A stretch of DNA of 64,000 nucleotides from Manihot esculenta (Eukaryota; Streptophyta; Magnoliopsida; Malpighiales; Euphorbiaceae), in NCBI RefSeq assembly GCF_001659605.2, contig NC_035170.2:7819001-7883000 (forward strand), in the 5' to 3' direction. Position 1 is the first letter of the stretch. The number at the start of each line of letters is the position of its first letter. The notes under the pieces were generated by a model. It had not been told where the DNA came from. It saw only the letters and a program-made list of their open reading frames with translations, and ran no database searches. Below, one piece after another: positions 13,205 to 26,000 of the stretch. The position numbers and the translations under genes were made by a program.

Positions 13205-15503
13205 TGTAACAACCCAGAAACCGGACCGCTACCGGCGCTAAGATCCAGATCGACTTAAGGCCGCCGGGACCCATAGCAAGCCAAACATTCATCCTGTAAA
13301 CCTGTTTAATCCCATACATGATTAACATATACATAAAAATTTTGAACTTTTCTTTTCATTCATCGACCAAACTCAACCTGTGCATGCACCACTCTTAGTC
13401 ATAATCATCAACCCCACATTGGAGTTCTCAACAATGCTCCAATTGGGTAACATACATACATTAAGTTTGGTTTAAATAACATCATTAAAAATCATGTACA
13501 CAAAGGGGATTAATAACATACTAGGGTCAAGCACAATTCTATCCTCAATGATACTATTACATTACATAACTGTTTAATACTATACTTTACATTACATCAT
13601 TCTCATGTCCACTTCTAACTATTACATAAGATATACTTTACTCCTCTTGACCTCCTGGCCTATCTCGTACCTGCATACCTGGGGGATTAAGGGAGTGGGG
13701 TGAGCTACTAGAGCCCAGTGAGCAGAATAATAAAACATTTAAAACATATGCTATAATGGAATACATCACATCACAGACAAATCACATCAAGGATGGTTTT
13801 GTCACCAATAGTCCTCTACGTATCCAATAGTGCCAGGGGCGTAGAATGGGCCTCGACCTGGTCTTTCTCTTAACATAACATACATAACATAACATTCCTA
13901 TAATGCCAGGGGCGTAGAATGGGCTTCGACCTGGTCTTTCTCTTAACATAGTGCCAGGGGCGTAGAATGGGTCTCGACCTGGACTTCCATACCATACCAT
14001 ATCATATCATATTACATCATATCATACGAGGACTAGAGGATCATCCAACACCCATCCACAACATCATCATATTATGCAATGCAAGATATTCGTGAATTCT
14101 AATGCAAGCAACCTAATACATCTCATGGCATTCGTGATGCATGAACATGCTCAAAAACTGATATATTTACTTTGAAACATAAAGAGTTATTCTACTCACC
14201 TTAGGCTAGCTCGGACAAGACTCGAAAGCAGCTTTCTCGCTGTTGGGGTCCTCGATTCCTCGGGTCCGAACCTACACAGGTGGACTCAAGTGAGGGACCT
14301 AACATACTAGAACATAACTCTAAAATACTCCCTAAAAACCCCCTGAAACACCTTAAAACAATCACATAAATCATGCAAATGAAGGCTGAACAGGGCACTT
14401 TCGGCAGCAGGTTCGGCGGCCGAAAGTCCCTCCAGAGCCAAAAGTCATGCACCTTCGGAGGCCGAAGGTCCTCTCCAGAGATGAAACTCATGCATGTTCG
14501 ACGGCACCTTCGGCGGCCGAAAGTCCCTTCCAGAGCCGAAAGTCCACTTTCGGGGGCAGGGTTCGGCAGTCGATTCATGCTACCATAGGCAGGTTCGGCG
14601 GCCGAAAGACCCTTCGGCTGCCGAACCTGAGTTCTTCCAAAGGGCAGAAACTCAGCCTCTAACATGCACAAAAGCCTCCTAACTCATACAACATGCATTT
14701 ACCTATTCTACAACATGCAAACTCAAGCATATAAGCTCCTAGGGGATTCAAACTATCCTAAACCCCAACTACAATACATCAAACATGCATAAACAACCCA
14801 CATTGTTCGAAAGCTCAACATATACCGAAAACTCAACATAAACCTATACATGCATTTCTACCCCAAGAAACTTTATAAAACTCATTTAAAACATTCAAGG
14901 GAGGTAGGATCTAAGCTTACCTCTTGAAGATCGAGAGGAAAACGGTCCTAACTTGGAGATGGGGGAGGTTTCAACTCTTTGGTCTCCAAGCTCTAAAACT
15001 TGCTCTTTTGCTCAAATATCTTCAAATCAAGTTAAAACTTGTTAAAACTTGAAAGATTGGAGGAAAAAACATCAAAAATGACCAAGGGAGAGCATGAACT
15101 CACCGTGGCCGAAAATGGGGAGAAAACTCGCCCGTTTCGACCATGGAGCCCTTATATAGGGGCTGTCAGACCACCTTTCGGTAGCCTAAAGTGCCTCCAA
15201 AGCTCATGCAAGTTCGGCGGTCGAACATGAGGTTCGGCGGCCGAACCTTTGCCACTTTCGAAAGCCTAACTTGTCTCCCTAAACTATCCAATGTTCGGCG
15301 ACCGAACTTGAGGTTCGGCGGCCGAACCTGGAAATGCCTCCATAGTCCTTTTCATTCAAAACTCAATTCCTTTCTTGCTTAAAATCACAAAACACATTAA
15401 AACATTTTATGAAAACATGATTTTACCCTTCTAGAGGTTTCCGACATCCGAGATTCCACCGGACGGTAGGAATTCCGATACCGGAGTCTAGCCGGGTATT
15501 ACA
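13205..15503 (-). repeat. 3' LTR of element A
   Basis: 2299 bp. On the minus strand, in order: start TGTAATACCC at 15503; promoter with TTCGG/CCGAA repeats (about 15175-15330) and TATATAAG near 15150; splice donor CAAGAG/GTAAG at 14921/14920; second TTCGG/CCGAA array (about 14395-14640); acceptor TGTGTAG at 14272; donor CTAAG/GTGAGT at 14200/14199; three stem-loop repeats (13833-13982). Confidence 0.9.
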
Positions 15504-15602
15504 TTTTTCCCCCCTTAAGAACATTCGTCCCCAAATGTTCACCAAACAGCACATGGCATAACATAAAACATGAACATACAACAAAAACACATAACACTCA
15601 CC

Positions 15603-18600
15603 TTAGAAGAGGTGAGGATATTGCTGGAGCATGGACTCCCGTGTCTCCTAGGTACACTCCTCGATGTTGTGGTGATTCCAAAGGACCTTCACCATCGGGA
15701 TTTCCTTGTTCCTTAGCTTTCTGATCTGGGTGTCTATGATCCGCACTGGCTGCTCAACATAAGTGAGATCCTCTTGGATCTCCACATCAGGCTCACTAAG
15801 AACCTTTCCCGGATCTGACACAAACTTCCTCAACATAGAAACATGGAAAACCGGATGGATTCTTTCCATAGAAGCAGGTAAGTCCAGCTTATACGATACA
15901 TTCCCAATCTTTTGCAAGATTTCAAAGGGTCCGATGTACCGTGGAGCTAGCTTACCTTTATTCTCGAATCGAATCACCCCTTTCATTGGAGACACTTTGA
16001 GCAATACCAAATCCCCCTCCTGAAACTCTACTTGTCTTCTGCGAATGTCCGCATAACTCTTCTGTTTGCTTGCAACAGTCTTAATCCTTTCTCTGATTAT
16101 GGGCACCACCCTGCTGGTGATCTCTACTAGCTCAGGCCCTGCCAAGGCCTTTTCTCCAACTTCTTCCCAACAGATAGGCGACCTACACTTCCTTCCATAC
16201 AAAGCTTCATATGGAGCCATCCCGATGCTAGCATGATGGCTGTTATTGTAGGAAAACTCCACCAAAGGTAGATGCTGCCTCCAAGAACCGCCAAAATCTA
16301 GCACACACATTCTGAGCATATCCTCTATTGTCTGGATGGTCCTCTCTGATTGTTCGTCCGTCTGAGGATGGAAAGCAGTGCTAAAATCCAACCTGGTACC
16401 CATAGCGTTCTGCAGACTCCGCCAAAACCTGGAGGTGAACTGGGGTCCTCTATCAGACACTATTGAAACAGGAACCCCATGCAGCCTGACAACCTCACCA
16501 ACATACACCTGCGCCAACTTGTCCACAGAGTAGCCACTCCTGACAGGGATGAAGTGAGCAGATTTGGTCAGTCTGTCCACAATCACCCATATGGAGTCCA
16601 ATTTTTTGGACGCTGCCGGTAACCCCACCACGAAGTCCATAGCAATATTCTCCCATTTCCACTCTGGAATAGGTAGTGGGTTAAGCATTCCAGCCGGCTT
16701 CTGGTGTTCCAGCTTCACCCTCTAACACACTTCGCAGGCTGACACAAACTGTGCCACTTCTCTTTTCATAGCTGGCCACCAATACCCTCTCTTGAGATCT
16801 TGATACATCTTGGTGGCTCCGGGGTGAACGCTGTATCTAGCATTATGAGCCTCTCTCATAATGTCTCCCTTCAGACCTACGTCATCTGGTACACACAATC
16901 TATTCCCATAGCGGAGGATCCCCTTACTGTCAAATCTGAACTCTTCATTCTTGCCTGACTGAACAGTCCTGGCAATCTTCACTAACTCTGGGTCCTCATG
17001 CTGTTTATGTGCCACCTGCTCTAGAAACACAGGTGTTACTCTCATATGGGCTATCAAAGCACCTGTACTAGATAACTCCAACTGCAAACCTTCATTGATG
17101 AGCTCGAAGAACTCCCTCACTACTGGTCTCCTTTCTGCTGAAATGTGGGACAAACTGCCAAGTGATTTTCGGCTTAAGGCGTCTGCCACAACATTCGCCT
17201 TACCCGGATGGTACTTAATCTTGCAAACGTAGTCACTAAGCAGTTCTACCCATCTTCTCTGCCTCAGATTCAGCTCTCTCTGACTCAGGATGTACTGCAG
17301 GCTCTTGTGATCTGTGAAGATCTCACATTTTACCCTATAAAGGTAGTGCCTCCACATCTTGAGTGCAAAGATTACCGCTGCCATCTCTAGGTCATGCGTA
17401 GGGTAATTAAACTCATGCTTCTTTAGCTGCCTAGAAGCATAAGCAATCACCCTTTCATTCTGCATTAAAACACAACCCAGTCCCACATGGGACGCATCGC
17501 AGTAGACTGTGAAGTCCTCATTACTAGTTGGCAGAGCTAACACTGGTGCTGAAGTCAACCTCCTCTTTAACTCTTCAAAGCTCTCTTCACACTGGTCGGT
17601 CCACACGAACCTCTGGTTCTTCTTAGTCAGTCTGGTCATGGGAGCTGCAATCTTAGAGAAGTCCTGAACGAACCTCCTGTAGTAACCTACCAAACCCAAA
17701 AAGCTCTTGATCTCTGTCACTGTAGTGGGTCTAGGCCAGTTAGCTACGACTTCCACCTTCTTGGGGTCTACCTCTATTCCATTTTCTGACACCACATGCC
17801 CCAAGAATGAAATGCTCCTCAGCTAGAATTCACACTTGGAGAACTTCGCATACAAGCCATGTTCCCTCAAGGTCTGCAGAACTAACCTCACATGATGGGC
17901 ATACTCCTCTGCATTCCTGGAATACACTAAGATATCATCTATGAAGACAATAACAAAGTGATCCAGATATTGGCTAAATACTCTGTTCATGAGATCCATG
18001 AATGCTACAGGGGCATTAGTCAATCCGGACGGCATTACAAGGAACTCATAGTGCCCATATCTGGTTCTGAATGCCGTCTTCGGCACATCCTCTTCCCTTA
18101 TCCTCAGGTGATGGTACCCGGATCTCAGATCTATCTTGGAGAAACAACCTGCTCCGGCTAGTTGGTCGAATAGATCGTCGATCCTCGGCAACGGGTACTT
18201 ATTCTTGGTAGTGACCTTGTTCAACTACCTGTAGTCGATACAAAGTCTAAGGGATCCATCTTTCTTTTTCACAAACAGCACTGGAGCACCCCAAGGTGAG
18301 GTACTCGGTCGGATGAAGCCCTTATCTACCAACTTTTGCAACTGCTCCTTAAGCTCTTTCAATTCTGCTGGTGCCATCCTGTAGGGAGGGCTAGAGATCG
18401 GTCTGGTTCCAGGCATCAATTCAATTTCGAACTCTATTTCCCTAGCAGGTGGTAAACCTGGCAGCTCGTCTGGGAAGACATCTAAAAACTCACTGACCAC
18501 GGGCATTGAGGCGGACTCTCTGACATGACTATCCAGCTCTCTTACATGAGCTAGAAAACCCTGACAACCCCTCCTGAGTAGCCTACGAGCCTGCAGGGCT

Positions 18601-20088
18601 GATATCAAACCTCTAGGTATACCCCTCCTATCTCCTCTGAAGACAACCTCTGACCCACCCTGACATCTGAACCTGACTACCTTGTCTCTGCAGTCCAATG
18701 TAGCACCATGGGTAGATAGCCAATCCATCCCTAGAATGACGTCAAAATCTATCAAATCTAGAACCACAAGGTCGGCTGAAAGGCATCTTCCCTCAACAAA
18801 AACTGGACTACACTGGCAGACTGACTCTGCCACTGACGGGTCACACTTGGGTCCACTGACCCATAGGGGACACTCTAACCCAGAGACCATCAAACCCAAC
18901 CTCTCGACGGCCCTCAGAGCAATGAAAGAATGAGATGCACCAGGGTCCATTAAGGCATAAACATCTGAACAGCCAATGATGAGATTACCTGACACCATGG
19001 TGTTTGATGCATTTGCCTCCTGCTGAGTCATCGTGAAGATCCGTGCTGGAGCTTACGGACCCTCACCCCTGAAACCTGCTGAAGAAGAGGCTGCCCCTCT
19101 CCTTCTGCCTCTGCCACTAGTCTGAGTCGCGGCTGGAGCTGCTGGCTGAGCCACACTACCAAAAGCTGTCTGCTGAGACTGAGTTACATAAGCTGCTCTG
19201 GGACACTCCCACGCCATGTGTCCCTCCTGCCCACATCTAAAGCAGGCTGTCATCCCAAACTGACATACTCCCTTGTGCGGCTTCCCACACTTCATACATA
19301 CTGCATTATCTGCACCTGAGCTCGAGCCACCTCCTAATCCCAGACCTGACTTGATCTTGTTCAAGAACTTGTTCTTCTTGGACTTGGCTTTACCCCAGCT
19401 TTTACTTCCTGAAGCTGCTGCACTCAGAGAAGAAGGGTCTAACCTTCCCCCGCCTGGGGTCTTGGAACCAGATGGTTGTGCCACTAACTGCTTGACTGTT
19501 CCCTGAATGATGGCACTAGCCTCCATTTTCCGGGCCATATCCACTATGGCATTGAAGCTCTCCCTATCTGCTGACTGGATCAAGGAGGAATATCTGGAAT
19601 GAAGCTTCATGATATACCTCCTAGCCTTCTTCTGATCTGTATCAAGGGTTTGCCCTGCAAACGGCAACAGCTCTAAGAATCTGTCTGTGAACTCCTCTAC
19701 ACCTATTTCCTCCGTCTGCCTCAACTGCTCAAATTCAATCATTTTCAACTCCCTTGAACTGTCAGGGAAGGCCCATCCAGCAAAATCATTAGCAAACTCC
19801 TCCTATGAAAGATTATCCACCCTCGGGCTCACATAGTTCTTAAACCACTCTCGGGTCTTTTTGCACTTCAGTGTGAACCCAGCCATCTGAATGGCTCTAC
19901 TGTCATCAGCCCCTAACTCATCTGTAATCGTCTTGACCCTCTCAAGATACACAAACGGGTCATCACCTGTTTCAAACTGGGGAGCACCCAGCTTCATATA
20001 GTCGGTCATCTTGACCTTGCTCCCTCCAGATGAGCTAGGTTTTGGTACTTGGGTTTCTGGGACAGTAGGTCCTGCTGGTGGTGGAGGA
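15603..20088 (-). pseudogene. gag-pol of element A (rest), six in-frame stops
   Basis: Continuation of A's Gag-Pol in one reading frame with no frameshift. Order: capsid-type gag, CCHC knuckle ([14 protein letters not shown]), protease with [11 protein letters not shown] (FIDDILVYS), RNase H (CDASHVGLG), integrase (HHCC, then D-D35-E), and a C-terminal chromodomain-like end ending YPHLF at 15603. In-frame stops begin at 19805 (Trp codon to TAG), 19055 (TCA to TAA), 18227 (CAG to TAG), 17825 (TGG to TAG), 16724 (CAG to TAG) and 15650 (TGG to TAG), judged against B and C. In RT the usual MPFG reads MPSG. It cannot encode a working polyprotein. Confidence 0.92.
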
Positions 20089-20724
20089 TGTAACAGCCCG
20101 GAAATCCGGACCGCTACCGGCGCTAGGATCCAGGTCGGCGTAAGGCCGCCGGGACCCGTAGCAAGCCTGACATATAACCTGTAAACCTGTAAATCCCATA
20201 CATGATCAAACAAACTCAAAAGAATCTGTAAACATACTCATATCTCAACCAAGCTCAACCTGTATATATCATAATCATAAACATAAACCACCACTGGAGC
20301 CCTCATCAAATGCTCCAATGGGGTATCTCATCATACATTGAGCTTGGACTATCATAAACATCATAAACATAACTTTGGATCATGCATCAAAAGGGATAAC
20401 AACATATATTGGTCAAGCACAACTCTATCCTCAATATCCAAATTACATAACATACTGTAATCTCTTACATTACATCATAGTACAATTGTCATGTCCACAA
20501 TCTAACTATTTCATAAACATACTTCAAGTCTCTGGCTAACCTCCTGATCTACCCTGTACCTGCACATCTGGGGTTAGGGGAGAGGGGTGAGCTACAAAGC
20601 CCAGTGAGCAGAATAGAGAAAACATATATTAAAATTTCATGCTTTCATGAGATGCAACACATCACAAACATATCACATAAGGACGGTATTGTCACCTCTA
20701 GTCCTCTACATTCCAAAGTGCCGG
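20089..20724 (-). repeat. 3' LTR of element B, distal part
   Basis: The end of B's 3' LTR on the minus strand. It stops at 20724 inside the first stem-loop unit, where C is inserted, and continues at 30192. Nearly identical to 42997-43632. Confidence 0.92.
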
Positions 20725-22854
20725 TGTAATACCCGGCTAGAAGTCGGCATCAGAATTCCTGTCGTCCGGTGGAATCCGTGGTGTCGGACTTCTAGAGGAG
20801 GATAGGATTTATGGGTTATGATGTGTTTTACTGTTTTACTTCAGTTTTGAGCTGAAATGACCTAAGGCAGATGAGCCAAGTTCGGCCGCCGAATGTAAGT
20901 TCGGCCGCCGAAAGTACCCAATGTTCGGCTTCCGAATTCAGGATTCGGCCCCCGAATGTTGCCTGGTTTTGCATGCGATTCGGCAGCCGAAGCTGAGTTG
21001 CTGAGCCAGCAGTTTTGTATCCCTTAGTCAGCATTTTGGACAGGTGTTATCACCAGATCATGTCCAGAAGTTGGTCACGTCTCCCATGCTTTATGTGCTG
21101 CGTTTGGGCAGCTCATGCAGATAGTGCACAAGGTTTTGAATGTTTTGAAGCAAAAAGTTAAGTTTGTGAGAGTGTGAGAGTTTGAGGAGAGTTGGTTCGT
21201 TTTCCTTCGTTCAGAGTGTTCATCTTCTTGTTACAGGAGGTAAGTAATGCTCTTGAACCTGTTTATGTGTTTTCTGAAGGTTTTATAGAAGTTAAGGGAG
21301 AGAGATGCATGGTTAAGTGAGAAGTAGTGGTTTTGATGATTTATGCATGTATACATGATTCTGTGGTATGTTTGATTTGTTGTTTGGGGTTATTAGATAG
21401 GTTTGGACCCCTGTGATCATATACTTGAGTATATGTGTGTTGCCTAGTTGAAGTATGCATGTTTGGAGATGGTGAAGGGAAGGAGGAGCTTGGTTTGCCG
21501 TCGGGGCTGAGTTCTGGATGAACTCAGGTTCGGCAGCCGAAAGTTCATTCGGCCGCTGAACCTCTTGCATGGTGGCTTAGGCTGCCACAGCTTTCCCCCG
21601 TGAGTTTTGCATGTTCGGCTCTGTTTGGGGACTTCGGCCGCCTAAGGTGCCGCCGAAGGTGCTTGAGTTTCGTCTCTGGAGAGGACATTCGGCCGCCGAA
21701 CCTGCCGCCGAAAGTGTTCTGTCCAGCCTTCTTTTGCATGCTTTGCATGAGGTTTAGAGTGAGTTTAAGGGGCGTCTTGGGAAGTTGAATAGAGTTGGTC
21801 ATAAGCTAGTTTGGTCCCTCATTTGAATTTATCTGTATCTGTACAGACCAGAGGAACCAGAGAGAGCAGCAGTGAGTACTGCTCCAGAGTTGTCAGAGCC
21901 TGCTCAGTCAGTCAGTTCAGTTAGCCAGAGGTGAGTGGAACTAAACTTAAATCTTTTAATTGGAACATGAACTGCTTTTAGCATCAGTCATGCATCATGA
22001 TTATGCCATAGGTTGCGTGCATTAGTATCCACGAATATGTTGCATTGCATAGTTATCTGTTGATGTGAGTAAATGCTGAATGATCCAATAGTCACAGACA
22101 GGAAGTCCAGGAGCCTTTGACTACGCCCTGGCAGGTATAGCTAAGTCCAGGAGCCTTTGACTACGCCCTGGCAATGGTAAGTACAGAGGTGTTATATACA
22201 CATATACATATATGACAGGAAGACCAGGTGCTCGATTCTACGCCCTGGCACAGAGTTACTGGGACTATGTGGTGACAGGTTTACTCTTGATGTGGTTTAT
22301 TTGTGTTATGACGCATTCCATGAGATCATGTTGAGATATTTTACTGTTCTACTCACTGGGCTTTAGAGCTCATCCCGCTCCCTTAACCCCAGTTTTGCAG
22401 GTTCAGTTACAGTGACAGTTCAGCAGAGTACAGAAAGAGTAAAAGAGCTTGTAATAGAATAGAGTGGACATGTAAATTGTAAAGAGATGTTATAGTTGTG
22501 TAATGTTAGAATTGTGCTTGACTTAGTTGTATTGTGTTGTAAAGCTTTTGTTACATACATGATCTGTATATGTATCTATGTTTTATAACCAGGCGTAACA
22601 GGTATGAGTTAACCCGTCTAGAGCAAGCTCTAGTCAGGGGTACAGAGTACAGAGTACAGAGTACAGAGTACAGAGATAGTGCATGCACAGGTTAAGCCTT
22701 GGTTTAGCACAGAGTTTTATTTTCACAGAAAATGTATGATCATGTATGAGTTTTACAGGTACACAGAGAGTATAGCAGGCTTGCTACGGGTTCTGGCGGC
22801 CTTAAGCCGACCTGAATCCTAGCGCCGGTGACGGTCCATTTTGGGGTCGTTACA
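20725..22854 (+). repeat. 5' LTR of element C
   Basis: 2130 bp. Promoter-side array of five TTCGG-N3-CCGAA repeats at 20881, 20900, 20924, 20944 and 20979. Predicted donor GAG/GTAAGT at 21239/21240. Second array at 21529-21710. Acceptor TGTACAG at 21846, donor CAGAG/GTGAGT at 21930/21931. Three stem-loop units at 22107-22248. A GTACAGA-type 7-bp repeat near 22645-22675. No clear TATA box was found, unlike A and B. Confidence 0.95.
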
Positions 22855-22857
22855 GAT

Positions 22858-22869
22858 TGGTATCAGAGC
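22858..22869 (+). promoter_or_regulatory. Primer binding site of element C (initiator Met tRNA)
   Basis: TGGTATCAGAGC three nt after the 5' LTR, complementary to the 3' end of plant initiator methionine tRNA. The same 12 bases occur at the matching place in A, B and E. Confidence 0.92.
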
Positions 22870-23067
22870 CCTAGGTTCACATGATCGGACCTATAGAGAC
22901 AGTGTCGGGCTCATAGAGAGTGGTCAAGCACAATAGGAAATCATGTCCACTAGGATAGGGTGTTGCGTCCTATCTGTGATATGCTATGAGTTATGCATGT
23001 GCCTTATTGTTATGTGTTGTTTATGTGCTCAAGTGCTATGTTATGTGTTTTTTTCCAGAGAGTAAAG

Positions 23068-26000
23068 ATGAGAGGAACTCGTCGATCAGCTCGATTGACT
23101 GGAGTCCCACCAGAAATTGAGAGACCAGCTGCTCGTCCTCCTGCATTGCCAAGGGCAAGGTCTCAGAGATCTAGCAGGGAAGGTACATCAATAGACCCTA
23201 GAAGGTCTGTGGACGAGAGCAGAAGAGGAACCGTTAGAGGAGAAAGATCAGAGGAAAGGATGGAAGCTATGGAGTTTGATCAGTCTAGAGATGACAGCAT
23301 GGGTATAGGCAGTTTTGAGGAAGGTATGGGAGAGTCACAGGGAGGTGCTCAGACCTCAGGTTTTTGCTATCCAGAGTATCCGATGGGAGGTATGTCGGAA
23401 TACTCTAGTTTTGTCCCATATCCTCCTTACATGCCATATATGCCTTATCCGTCTTACTATCCACCATATCCTATGTATCTAACTTCCCCTACCCATCCAA
23501 GTGCAGCACACCTAGAGCCAAATGAACCAGTACCATCACTAGAACCAGTAGCCCCTGTTGCTGACAGACATCAACCTAGCTCATCTGGAGGTAAAGTGCA
23601 AATGACGGAGTACTTGAAATTGGATGCTCCTAAATACAACACGGGAGATGATCCATTTGATTACCTCAGAGCAGTTAGGATGATAACCAGTGAGTTGGGA
23701 GCTGATGATAGTAGAGCCATTGAGATGGCAGGTTTCACATTAAAATGCAAGAAAGCCAGAGAATGGTTCAAGAACTATGTGGAACCTAGAATGGACAACA
23801 TGTCATGGGGAGAGTTCGCCAATGAGTTTGCAGGGTGGGCTTTTCCTGACAGTTCTCGGGAGATGAAAATAATAGAGTTCGAACAGTTGCGCCAAACAGA
23901 TGAGATGAGTGTTGATGAATTTACAGATAAGTTCCTGGATTTGGTTCAGTATGTAGGTCAAGCCTATGATACTGATCAGAAGAAGGCAAGGAGATATACT
24001 ATGAGATTGCATCCCAGGTATGCTTCCTTGATTCTTCCAGCAGAAAAGGAGAGTTTCCACACTATAGTGGATGCAGCCAGGAAAATGGAAGCTAGTGCCA
24101 ATATTCAGAAACAATCAAAGGCACAGGCTTCGGGTTCTAAGGCCCCCAGTGCAGGCACGTCAGGCAGCAAGAGATGGGATAGAGCAAAAGGAACAAAGAG
24201 TAAGTTCTGGAATAAAGTCAAGTCAGGTCTGGGAATAGGTAGTGGCTCTAGCTCTGGCACAGCTCCAGTCTGCAGACGATGCGGAGAACCACATGGCGGA
24301 GTTTGTCGATTGGGATCTACAGCTTGTTTTCGATGTGGACAGGAAGGGCATATTGCTCGGGATTGTCCGCAGGTGACTTTTGCACCATCCCAGCAGATGA
24401 GTTCAGGCAGTGTGGTACAGCCAGTTGCTCAGCCAGCAGCTCCAGTCATGCCTCAGAGTAGTGGCAGAGGTAGAGGGAGAGGGGCAGCCTCTACTTCAGC
24501 AGTAGGTTCCCGAGGTGGAAATCCGGTAGCCCCAGCACAGATTTTCACAGTGACACAGGAGGAGGCTAACACGTCGAACACAGTGGTGTCAGGTAATCTC
24601 ATCATTGGGTGTTCAGATGTGTATGCTTTGATGGACCCCGGTGCTTCTCATTCCCTTATTGCTTCGAGAGCCATAGAGAGATTGGGTTTGATCAGTTCTG
24701 AGTTAGAGTATCCTCTCTGGGTCAGTGGACCTAAATGTGACCCATCAGTGGCAGTGTCAGTCTGTCGTTTCAGTCCAGTGTTTATAGAGGGTAGATACCT
24801 TCCAGCTGACCTTGTGGTTCTAGATTTGACAGATTTTGATGTCATTCTAGAGATGGATTGGTTATCTACATATAGTGCTACTTTGGACTGTAGAGAGAAG
24901 ATAGTGAGTCTCAGAGACCAGGATGGGTCAGAGTGTGTCTTCAGAGGAGACAGGAGAGGTACACCCAGAGGTATGATTTCAGCCCTTCAGGCTCGTCGTT
25001 TGCTTAGGAGGGGTTGTCAGGGGTTTCTAGCTCATGTGAGAGAGCTAGACAGTCAGGTGAGGGAACCAGCCACAGTCCCAGTAGTCCGAGAGTTTCTTGA
25101 TGTGTTCCCAGACGATTTACCAGGACTCCCACCTGATAGGGAGATAGGGTTTGAAATTGAATTGCTGCCAGGTACTAGACCTATCTCTATTCCTCCCTAC
25201 AGGATGGCACCAGCAGAGTTAAAAGAGTTGAAAGAACAGTTGCAGGACATGGTAGATAAGGGTTTCATCCGCCCTAGTACCTCCCCTTGGGGTGCTCCAG
25301 TGCTTTTTGTCAGAAAGAAGGATGGATCCCTTAGACTTTGTATCGACTATAGACAGTTGAACAAGGTCACTATCAAGAATAGATATCCGCTACCTCGGAT
25401 TGATGATCTCTTTGACCAGCTAGCTGGAGCAGGTTGTTTTTCAAAAATAGATCTGAGATCCGGGTATCATCAGTTGAGAGTCAGAGAGGCAGATGTGTCT
25501 ACGACAGCTTTCAGGACTAGATATGGGCATTATGAGTTCTTAGTGATGCCGTTCGGGTTGACTAACGCCCCTACAGCATTCATGGATCTCATGAACAGAG
25601 TTTTCAGTAAGTTTCTGGATCACTTTGTCATTGTTTTCATCGATGATATTTTAGTGTATTCCAGAGATGCAGAGGAGCATGCCCAGCATCTGCGGATAGT
25701 TCTGCAGACACTGAGAGAGCATGGTTTGTATGCCAAGTTCTCGAAGTGTGAGTTTTGGTTGAGGAGCATTTCCTTCTTGGGACACGTGGTATCAGCAGAG
25801 GGTATTGAGGTAGACCCCAAGAAGATAGAGGCTGTAGCGAACTGGCCCAGACCCACGACAGTGACTGAGATTAAAAGCTTTCTGGGACTGGCAGGTTACT
25901 ACAGGAGGTTCGTTCAGAACTTCTCAAAGATAGCAGCTCCTATGACCAAACTAACTCAGAAAAACCAGAAGTTTGTCTGGTCAGACCAGTGTGAAGAGAG

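Noticed and set aside
14201..14682. Overlapping open frames on both strands with FGGRK-, RRPK- or SAAE-type repeats (also at 21545-21802, 30674-31690, 44115-45125 and 47033-48113)
   Set aside because: They are read-through of the TTCGG/CCGAA repeat arrays in the LTRs, open in several frames at once, with no conserved start and no domain. Not genes.
20881..20991. Regularly spaced palindromes resembling a CRISPR array
   Set aside because: Spacing is irregular, repeat arms are 5 bp, and the context is a plant LTR.
23803..24114. Minus-strand frames inside C's Gag-Pol
   Set aside because: Shadows of a conserved coding region on the other strand.
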